From Owenia fusiformis (lineage: Eukaryota > Annelida > Polychaeta > Sabellida > Oweniidae): a stretch of DNA of 64,000 nt. The DNA is taken from positions 7,493,169-7,557,168 of the forward strand of contig CAIIXF020000010.1 in assembly GCA_903813345.2 (NCBI GenBank), read 5' to 3'. The position numbers and the translations under genes were made by a program. Positions 37,201-49,200 of this stretch are shown piece by piece. How positions within the stretch are numbered: the first letter of the stretch is position 1; each line of letters opens with the position of its first letter. The notes under the pieces are model-generated. The model ran no database searches and had not been told where the DNA came from. It saw only the letters and a list, made by a program, of their open reading frames with translations.

Positions 37201-40200
37201 TGGTTCCCAGATCCGCCACTGGATACATATTAGGAATAGTACCTCTTTTGAATACGATAAGAGTAGAGATTCTGGCTACTCCTCATGTTCAATGGTTTCA
37301 TCCAGGTTATTGTGAAGTTGTTCGCCTCTACATGATATTTATCATAGGATAACATTCTCACTTTGAGGTTATCACCTACAGGTATATTACATAATATTGT
37401 ATGCATTGCACTGTGTACAGTGATCTCCCCAGCATTAATAGCATTAAAGCAAGTGGGCGTAGCTACCACCCGAGATTTTGAAAATAGGCTTGCAACCACC
37501 TGAAAATCCATTTGCACCCACTTGAAAATGAGAAAAATCATGAAAAATTGGCATATTTTGATTAATTTTGGTCTGAATTGTGAAAATGAGAATTTTGCAC
37601 CCACCTAAAAAATCCTTGGGAGATCACTGGTATATGTACATTATTATTAAACTGATGCATTTATAAATTCAATTTATCTAAATGATTTATAATATTCTTT
37701 CTGTAGTGAACACCTACCATAAGTGTTCACTATATACAGGTTTTACTGTATTATACATGGAAATAATGAATGCTAACTTACGGCATCTGGGTAGATTCTC
37801 ATCGGAGTTATCAAAGCAGTCAGAATAGCCATCACATACAGAGGACAGTTCCACACACTGACTGGAAGAATGACACGTGAACTCATCATATCGACAGATG
37901 GTTGGAACATATGAGGAGTTCTGGATGGGAACTGAAAATGAAAATTTTATTTTTAATTAGTTTATTTCATTCATACATTAGATTAGACTAGCCATACTAA
38001 TAGTCCTTTTAGTTTGTTATTCCTGAGGAATATGCTATCAAATTAAAAAAAAAGAAAGACACCTTGACAATTCTAATAAATTAATACATGTACATGTAGA
38101 AGTTTACATATACGCTAATTTGCTGAACACCATTAGGACCAGCAAAAGTGTTTGTATTAATAGGTGTTCACATTTCAAGGCTTCTTGATATGTAAGTCAA
38201 TGGGATATAACAAATTGGAACCAAGAAAAAATTTCAAATTAAGAGGTGTTTGGATTATAGAGAAGTTCAGATATACAATCTTACATTTAAATAAAGTGTA
38301 CTGTATATATAACCAAGACAAATGGTGATTTGTACAAAGTAGAAACAAAACAATCCTTATTTGCAAATAATATTAACACTTTGGAATGAACAAAATCTTC
38401 AATTAGGCAATCTTACTAAAGTACCACAAGAATTCCAAACGCAACATTGATCACTTTCTGTTCATTGAAGTGATGATGCATATACATAACAAATGAAAAG
38501 TTGCACTCAGACATACCTTCAGTCGTAATTGGGTTACCTCCACACATTCGCTCATCAGAGCCATCGGAACAATCTGGAGCTCCATCACATACCCAACTTC
38601 CAGGGATACATCCATCACTTTCCTCGCACTTAAAGTTAGGGGAAGCGCAGTCCTCTAAAATATTCGAATACAGACTTTATCTAATCTCTAAAGCTTAGAA
38701 ATAATATACTTGAATTATATTTAGGAGCAAAGTATTAAATGTACAACCAATTAAATGAAATCGATCATACCTGTTTCATCACAGTCAAGTTCATCTTCTC
38801 CATTGTGACAATCTGGTGTTCCATCACACACCCACGATTGATAGATGCAATGTGTATATGAGCTGTTGTAGCAGTTGAAGTCATATGGACTACATGTCCC
38901 TACAGGTGCAACTGTTGTTACTACAATTAAAAATGAACAACTTTTTTAACTTGTGTTGTACTATTTTGGAAATAATTTGTGCATCAAAACAGACATATTT
39001 ATCTTCGCTATGATTGGGTATTTCATATTGGAAAAAGACAAGACAAAGAGTTGTTCATAGACAAGTAAATTCAACCCGACAAAACATTTTTCTCAAATTA
39101 TCCTCATTTAAACATTTACTGGAAATAACCAAACAAGCATAATACAAGTAGCCCCCAAGGTACATTTAGTTTCAAAATAGTATCAAAACTGTCATACAGG
39201 CAACGTCTGCCTAGGACCCAAAATCACTTATAAACTTATAAAAACTATGATTCAATATATGAGTCATATCTGTTAAGTGGCTGTACCAGATTCTGATCAA
39301 AAAAGAATTCACTATTTTGATATTATTACACTAGTCTAATAAAACAGTGCAACATTGAACATTTTTGAAAGGTTCCCTAATGATAAAGTATTGGATTTTT
39401 GTGTGTGTTTAGAGTCAATTGCCTTTATTATTACAAGTGCATCTTTATGGTTTAATGGTTTAAACTTTCCATGTGGCCTATCAGTACCTGATCCACAATT
39501 AGTTTCATCACTGCTATCTTCACAGTTCTCGACACCGTCACATTTCTCATAGATTGGTACGCATTGTCCATTGCCGCAAGTAAATTGCCAACGGGTACAT
39601 GGTATCACAGTTGTACCTGGTGTAAATATAGGTTTACAAGAGTAAAATTTCATTAAAACATGAGAATGTAGAATGAAATAGCATCTAAATATGAAAACGT
39701 GGATTAAACATATAATAAACATAATCTAAAATAAAATTCTACATGCTTTCAACATGATTGTAAACTTCCATTTAAAAAGGATCAGTGTAAAACATAAGTA
39801 TGACATTCAGCAAACATAAGTAGAAGAAACTGATTTGAAACATGAAGAGTATACAAAAGAAACATGAAACAAGAAACAAGTGACCCCCTAACCTAACCCC
39901 CTTCACTCACCCCCTACCATTTACATGTGACCCCCTACCCTCCCCCCCTACCATTTACATGTGACCCCCTACCCTCACCCCCTACCATTTACATGTGACC
40001 CCCTACCCTCACCCCCTACCATTTACATGTTATCCCCTAACCTTGCCCCCTATCATTTACATGTGACCCCCTACCCTTGCCCCCTACCATTTACATACCT
40101 ACACTGCAGCCTTCTTCATCTGAGAAATCTCCACAGTCATTGATCCCGTCACATTTCTGTTTCCACCAAACACAGTTTCGGTTGCGACAGCGGAAATGAA

Positions 40201-43200
40201 ACAATGTACAGTAGCTTAACGATGGTGTGGTTGTCATATTTGGAACAACTGTAGCTAGAAAACATAGAAGCTTAATGTAAAAAAACATGTACCAGTATGA
40301 AAGGACACAGCATGATAATTACCACAATTGAATAACAAAAAAATTCTACATGTTAAGAATTTCATTTAATGAAGCACATTAAAAATTTGAATCCAATATG
40401 TTAAATTTTGATTTGGAATGGTTTGTCTTAAATCATGCATGTACACAGGGAGATATGCCCAATATAAAATATAGTGCTAATAAAATTGATTTTTCAGCAC
40501 TAAATGAGTACTCATAGTACTAAATTAGCACTTTTGGCATGAGCGCGCTTTTGCCAGAGTGCTAATTAAGTAATAATTTTGTGCTAATTGAGTAATCCGC
40601 ATATCTCCCTGTGTAGACAGAATTTTTATCCCACCCATGATCAATCTGCTAAAGTACACAACAGCATGATATAATTATAATATAGCACTTTATAGATATA
40701 ATAGCTAATCTATGCACAGTTTGAACATCAATAATAATATTTAGCTCATTTTAAAGGGATAGAACCCAGCATTAAAGCAAGTGGGTGCAGCACCCATCTG
40801 AGATTTTAAAAACAAGGCTTTCACCCACCTGAAAATCCATTTGCACCCATTTGAAAATGAGAAAATCATAAAAAGTGGGCAAATTTTGACCAATTTTGGT
40901 CTGAATTGTGAAAATGAGAATTTTGCACCCACTTGAGAAAAAATCGTGTGGATAACACTGGAACTCATTTCTCGTTTCTATATTTTAGAGAAACCTCATG
41001 CACAATTCAATATTTAAATTGCGCATGAATAAATTAATAATCTGGAAACCAGAAAAACTTACTGCAACCACTTTCATCGGACTTATCATGGCAGTCATCT
41101 GCTCCATCACACTGCCATCTTTTGGGAATACACCTCTGGTTATGACACTCGAACTGATAATCAGCACATGTTCGGTTGGTGCACCCTTTTTCATCACTTC
41201 CATCATCGCAATCTGAATCCCCATCACATTTCCAGGCAATGGGAACGCAAGTACGCCGACTATGTTTACAGGTAAATTGGTTTGCAGCACATGTTTGTGG
41301 TGCGGCAGTAGCTGTAAATAATGTTAGTGTAAGTTAGGAATGACATTAGTCTCACATTGTGTATTATATATTAAAATGTTATGAAACATCCTGCTAGCTT
41401 TGACCTATGGGTTTTGTGTCCATAAAAAGCCAAAACTTGTTAAAAACATGTATTTATAAATTATAAATACATGTTTGAGCAAGTAGCATGGGAAGAAATA
41501 CAAATAAAATTATCACAATATGTTGTATATCAAATTACAATTTGATAATAATATTATAATAGTATTAAATTGTTCCAATTGTACTTCTATTCCACATTGC
41601 ACATCATAAATATTAACAAGACACACAGTGATAAATATCGCACTTTGAAGAGCAAACTGGCCACCATGCAATTTACCCAGCATGGCCAAAACCTAATCAG
41701 ACCTTGGCACTAGTCTGCTCTTGCATCTGTAAACATTTCAAGTTGACAAGGTTAGCGGTTTTCCTGCAATTTTGATGACAAGAATTTATTTGTAGTCTTG
41801 AACTTTGGGAAAATTTAGATAACATTGTTTGTGACCTAATTTGATGACCTTCGACCTTGAAAATTTCACTTTTTCAGACCTCAGTAGGTCTTTTGTAATT
41901 AGCTGACCTAAATTTAAATCCAAAATATCAATTTAGAAAATCAAATTTTTGACCTTTTCAAGGCCACTGAAGGTCAACGAAAGGTCAAATCTGAAATCTA
42001 AGGTCAGATTTGAACTTCTGAGAACTTGTAGATGTTTTTAAAAAAAAAATTTGGTCAATTTGGAGCAAGTTGAAAAATTCAAAATGGCCGCCAAATTGAA
42101 AAATTCAAAATGGCCACCATGTAATTCAGCCAGCATACCCAAAACCTAATCAGATCTTGGCAATAGTCTGTTCTTACATCTGTAAAAATTTCAAGTTGAA
42201 CGGATAAGTGGTTTTCCTGGAATTTTGATGACAAGATTTGTTGAAAAATTCAAAATGGCCACCACGTAGTTTACCCAGCATGCCCTTAACCTAATCAGAT
42301 CTTGGCACTAGTCTGCTATTGCATGTGTAAAAATTTCAAGTTGAACAGGTTAGCGGTTTTCTTGGAATTTTGATGACAAGAATTGATTTGTAGTCTCAAA
42401 CTTTGAGAAACTTGGATAACATCATTTGTGACCTAGTTTAATGACCTTGACTTTCGACCTTGAAAATTACACTTTTTCAGACCTCAGTAGGTGTTTTGTA
42501 ATTAAGCTGACCTAAATTTAAATCCAAAATATCAATTTAGAAAATCAACTTTTTTGACCTTTTCAAGGTCACTGAAGGTGAATGAAAGGTCAAATCTGAA
42601 ATCTAAGGTCAGATTTGAACTTCTGAGAACTTGTAGATGTTTTTGAAAATAAAATTTGGTCAATTTGGAGCAAGTTGAAAAATTCAAAATGGCCGCCAAA
42701 TTAAAAAATTCAAAATGGCCACCATGTAATTCAGCCAGCATACCCAAAACCTAATCAGATCTTGGCAATAGTCTGCTCTTGCATCTGTAAAAATTTCAAG
42801 TTGAACGGATAAGTGGTTTTCCTGGAATTTTGATGACAAGATTTGTTGAAAAATTCAAAATGGCCGCCACATAGTTTACCCAGCATGCCCTTAACCTAAT
42901 CAGATCTTGGTACTAGTCTGCTCTTGCATCTGTAAAAATTTCAAGTTGAACAGGTAAGCAGTTATCCTGGAAATTTGATGACAAGATTTGGTTTATGGCC
43001 CGCCCGCCCGCACGCCCAAACGCCCGCCCAACAGCACAAGACGACGACAATATAGCACTTTTTCAAAGTGCGATAATATCTCTGATCTTAACAATCTTCA
43101 AAAAACATAAGTAGCTGTCATGGTCTATTCTCAGGTAGAATCTGAATCTGAAATAAAAGCCAGGTACTTATGAAGGCATAAGATTTCTAAGCAGTCCTGT

Positions 43201-46200
43201 TATGTTGTCTCTTATTTTATGTGTACTCATACTAGGCATACAAGTACACACCACAGCCTTTTTACAAGTCATGGACCACTCAGTCAAACACCCTGAAGTA
43301 CTCTAAATAGTCCTGTTATGTGTTCTCTTATTTTATGTGTACTCATACTAGGCATACAAGTACACACCACAGCCTTTTTACAAGTCATGGACCACTCAGT
43401 CAAACACCCTGAAGTACTCTAAATAGTCCTGTTATGTGTTCTCTTATTTTATGTGTACTCATACTAGGCATACAAGTACACACCACAGCCTTTTTACAAG
43501 TCATGGACCACTCAGTCAAACACCCTGAAGTACTCTAAATAGTCCTGTTATGTGTTCTCTTATTTTATGTGTACTCATACTAGGCATACAAGTACACACC
43601 ACAGCCTTTTTACAAGTCATGGACCACTCAGTCAAACACCCTGAAGTTCTTTATGCAAATTAAACTGTGTATAAATATTGCTTACGAGTGGTAGAGATGT
43701 TGCAATTCATTTCATCAGAAAAGTCATGGCAATCGTCATCTCCATCACATAACCATCGTTGAGGAATACATCGTGAATTGTTACATGTAAACTGATTTAC
43801 ATTGCATGTGGGGTACACATGATCTGAAAATAAATATTATATTAGTTATTGTAGAATTTGAGATTATTTGGATATAAGGTTGTGTCATGTGGATTCTGAG
43901 CCTTCTGGTAACTAGAAAAAATTTGAACATTACATGTTAGAAATAATCTGGCAGTAGTATTACCTCCTTTTAGCAAAAACATTCATGACGTTAAGTGACA
44001 CCATATAATTAAAAATTCCATCTTGAGTCACATTTCATCTATGGCATCTGACGGCAGCCATATATAGGGATAAGCATTTCGAGGTAGATTTTTCTGTATC
44101 AATTTCGTCAAGCTATGGCTGCTCTATCATATAATATGATAGAGAAATCATGCCAGACCTATCAAATATGATGTCTTTCTGACATTTCAAAGCAGGAATA
44201 GGATTAACCTATGAATTTTTAAACACCTCTTTCAATTTTGTTGACAAAAATTGCAGCAGTAAAGAACAGTAAAATCTGTCAAGTGGAACACCTCTTTAAG
44301 TGGAACACTTTTTACCTCGTCCCATGACCCATTGACTAAATGTTATTGAACTTCTACAAGTGGAGCACCTCCATATGTGGAACACTTTTTACAGTTCCAT
44401 GACCCATTGACTAAATGTTATTGAACTGCTACAAGTGGAGCACCTCCATAAGTGGAACACTTTTTACAGTTCCATGACCCATTGACTAAATGTTATTGAA
44501 CTTCTACAAGTGGAGCACCTCCATAAGTGGAACACTTTTTACAGTTCCATGACCCATTGACTAAATGTTATTGAACTTCTACAAGTGGAGCACCTCCATA
44601 AGTGGAACACTTTTCACAGTTCCATGACCCATTGACTAAATGTTATTGAACTTCTACAAGTGGAGCACCTCCATAAGTGGAACACTTTTCACAGTTCCAT
44701 GACCTGTTGACTAAATGTTATTGAACTTCTACAAGTGGAGCACCTCCATAAGTGGAACACTTTTTACAGTTCCATGACCCATTGACTAAATGTTATTGAA
44801 CTTCTACAAGTGGAGCACCTCCATAAGTGGAACACTTTTCACAGTTCCATGACCCATTGACTAAATGTTATTGAACTTCTACAAGTGGAGCACCTCCATA
44901 AGTGGAACACTTTTCACAGTTCCATGACCTGTTGACTAAATGTTATTGAACTTCTACAAGTGGAGCACCTCCATAAGTGGAACACTTTTTACAGTTCCAT
45001 GACCCATTGACTAAATGTTATTGAACTGCTACAAGTGGAGCACCTCCATAAGTGGAACACTTTTTATAGTTCCATGACCCATTGACTAAATGTTATTGAA
45101 CTGCTACAAGTGGAGCACCTCCATAAGTGGAACACTTTTCACAATTCCATGACCCATTGACTAAATGTTATTGAACTGCTACAAGTGGAGCACCTCCATA
45201 AGTGGAACACTTTTTACAGTTCCATGACCCATTGACTAAATGTTATTGAACTTCTACAAGTGGAGCACCTCCATAAGTGGAACACTTTTCACAATTCCAT
45301 GACCCATTGACTAAATGTTATTGAACTGCTACAAGTGGAGCACCTCCATAAGTGGAACACTTTTTACAGTTCCATGACCCATTGACTTAATGTTATTGAA
45401 CTGCTACAAGTGGAGCACCTCCATAAGTGGAACACTTTTCACAATTCCATGACCCATTGACTAAATGTTATTGAACTGCTACAAGTGGTGCACCTTAATA
45501 AGTGGAACACTTTTCACAATTCCATGACCCATTGACTAAATGTTATTGAACTGCTACAAGTGGTGCACCTCAATAAGTGGAACACTTTTCACAATTCCAT
45601 GACCCATTGACTAAATGTTATTGAACTGCTACAAGTGGTGCACCTCAATAAGTGGAACACTTTTCACAATTCCATGACCCATTGACTAAATGTTATTGAA
45701 CTTCTACAAGTGGTGCACCTCAATAAGTGGAACACTTTTCACAATTCCATGACCCATTGACTAAATGTTATTGAACTGCTACAAGTGGTGCACCTCCATA
45801 AGTGGAACACTTTTTAGGGGAACAAGGTGGTTCCACATGCACAGACTTTACTGTATGACATCAAAATCTAGCAAATAAACTCTAGTATGTTTGGTTCGCA
45901 AAAGGGGCTCAGGATTCATTGGAAAGATCTATTACATACCACATCCTCTCTCATCTGATCCATCAGCACAGTCATTGTCGTGATCACATTTCCATCTTGA
46001 GGGAAGACAGCGACCTGAATCTTCGCAACGAAACTGTTCTGGCTGGCATGAATTATATGCTGCAAAAGAAAAAAAAACATGTTACTCTGCAAACATAGCA
46101 TCTTACATAGCATCTTACATTTGCTTGATTCAAATTTGATAATGGGTCTATTCATGAATTTAATGTCACAAATAAATATTTTTACTATTGAAATCGATGG

Positions 46201-49200
46201 TAAATAATAGTGAATTTAACATGTTAGCTTCAATAATGTCAATTGCTGATGTTATAACTTAACACCACAAGTCCAGATTGGCCTCACACTAATTCTTTGT
46301 TGGTAGATAACTGTGGTAGCTATTTTGAATTTGTGCATGACTACATTGATAAATTTAAGCCTAGGAAATATTTGAAATTACATATAAAATAAATCCAATT
46401 GAAGAAAAAGATAAAGCAGGAGTTTGCAGTTTTTGCAGTTACGGGTGGAGCTAAGCTCATGTAACCTTGTTTACTTTAGACCATAAGGTTCCTGACCTCT
46501 AACGTTCATACATTCCAGATTTCTACGACGGACATAGGATAAAAATAAAATATTTCTTACGGCAGTTCAACTCATCACTCCTATCTGAACAGTCACCATC
46601 ATGGTCACATTTCCAGGTGAGCGGAATACACTGGGAGCCATTGAAGCAGGCAAATTGGGTTGGACTACATGTCCCATTACCTGAAATACATGGTGATAAA
46701 GTATACAATTGTGGAGTTGAGTGAAGGACCCACAGCCCTGTGCTTACAACTTTAGAGGAATGTACATCCTGACTTTCAACCAAAAATACTGATTTGTAGT
46801 CTTGAACTTTGAGAAACTTAAATACCACAGTTTGTGACCTAGTTTGGTGACCTTGACCTTTGGCCTTGAAAATTTTACTTTTTCAGAGCTGAGTAGGTCT
46901 TTTGTGATTAAGCTGACCAAAATTTGGAAACAAAAAAATCTTTTTTGACGTTTGAAGGTCACTAAATGTCAAGTAAAGGTCAAATCTCAAAACTAAGGTC
47001 AACTTTGAATTTTTGGGAATTTGTAGATGATTCTAGAAAATAATTTGGTCAAATTGAAGCAAGTTGACAAATAACCTATTTGTGCCGTTTTTATGTCAAA
47101 ATTTTTAAAACTGTAAAGATAAGGACAAACTTTGAGAAACTTGTCTATCACATGAGAAAGTTCCCTGAAAATGATGCCCTACTTTTTATCAAATGTTATC
47201 GAGTAAACACCAAAAACTGTAACTTCAAGAGCTTTGAACAGCAACTACTACCACTTATTAGAAAGTTCTACTTTAACAAAGTGTCTCGTATTTAAAGAGA
47301 ATTTGACATTTTGACATCAAAATCGGCAATTTTTCAGAAACCGGGCGAACTTGGGAAATGGCAATTACAGGTCAAATAGGCAATATAAATATGCATAAAA
47401 TAAATATGGATGACTCAATATGAATAGCAGTATCAGTTTGTGAGGCCAATGTTGATGGGCAGATGGACCAATAGACAGATGGACCAACAGACAGACGTAG
47501 GGACAGATGCCAAGTCGATCCCACAGGCTGACTGTGTGAGCCACAAAAAGGAATCCCAATATCTGTGACTTTTTTGTCTAAATACAATCTAAGCCATTAT
47601 CTCCAAGATCACTTATTATACCCCCATTGACTAAAATCTGCCACTTGAAATGTTTGTAATTGAATTCAAGAATTTGCCATAATCTATGAAACTCGAGTTA
47701 AACGTTTACAACACAACTGTAACATCTCCAAGTGCTGATCACTAAAAGGGTGTTATAAACTGTGATGGCTAGGATACAGTTGGTTGACAAAATAAAAAAA
47801 GAATAAAAAAAGACTGTGTTATCCCTAATGGATAAACAAGGCATTAACATGCAAAATATCACCATCTGCCATTTGTTACAGATGACAAATGCTTAACTCC
47901 AAACACCGTCATAAAAAAGTTGGGAGACTATAACAATATGTAATCACTTGTGGTGGTGACAAAATAAACTGTAATTTGCCTCGACCCCATTATCGACTTC
48001 CATTGTGTTAACACATCTTGGATGCAAATGCTTATTTATCCTATGCCAAGTAGAGTTTTAGGGAGATAACTTGGTAAGATATATCCCGTATCCTGATTTT
48101 GAGGTTTCCATATCCAGAACCTCCATATCTCCCGCTTCGGTGCATATCTTCCCGCTTCCGGTGCATATCTTCCCGCTTCCGGTAATGCAATAAAATGACT
48201 TTGCATATGAATGATTTGTATATTTTTACACCTTTAGTATTGAAATGACCATATGCCCCTGAAAACTCAACTTGGTATAGGATAAAGCAGTTATGTACGG
48301 TCAGTTTGGATATAGGGTTCATCCCTCGTGAGATATGCACATCTACCTTCAGTCCCTACGGTCCCTCAGGTAGATATGCATATATCCCTCTGGATAAACC
48401 CAATATCCAAAACCTCCCAGTACATAACCCTTATTTATGCCTTTAAAAATGTGATGTGTCATGCCCGTGATGTCACGGGACAAATCAAAAGTCTCCAAAT
48501 ATTTGTTTCACTAGCAGTCACACTCGTTTTATGACCCTTCTATTGAAACATTTTGTGACATGATATCTTTACTTTGGAGCATTTTATTTTATTTACTCAG
48601 TAAATGTGGATTAAATGAAGGTGAAGTTGAAGCAACTGAATCCTTGTGAATTGAGATGCCTTGACCCTTAGTTAATCTTAGATACACAACTGACACAGAC
48701 ATTGTTTATTCATGATGCATACAAACTTACTGGAATTCTCTATGCAGTCTCCATTTTCACCAAATTGCTGACCTGCTGGACATAAACATTGCTCTGAATG
48801 CATGTCAGCTGCCTTGCCCTTTTGAAGTGCATCAGGGCAGAGACATGTCCTATTTTTCCCATGAGGATTAAATGTTTGGGGCTGACCTACACATAGATGT
48901 GTACAGTCTCCATTGTTCCTTGTCGAACAGATGTTACTCCCTGGAAAAATATTTTTTACAAAAATTTATATAAATAATAACAGATCATTTAAATTCCACC
49001 TAAATTAGAATTCAAAATGATAATCAATTCTTTGCTGATTTCTCTCTTTTCCTATTATTGCACATGTACATGAGGTTTCATGGAACAAATATTAATCTGA
49101 ATGGTTCTGTTCGAAGAACAGAACAAAACAATTTGGAACAGAGTGACTACGTGTGTTAGATTACTTTAAAACCTACCAAAGACAGTCCAAACTGAAAAAT

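Noticed and set aside
37230-37604. 124-codon minus frame as one protein
   Set aside because: Only its last part is the SORL1 FN3 exon; the front is the 37418-37629 miniature element, and the same leader reappears at 40741-40968.
44281-45815. CRISPR-like array
   Set aside because: The units are contiguous 75-bp copies with no unique spacers, in an animal intron.
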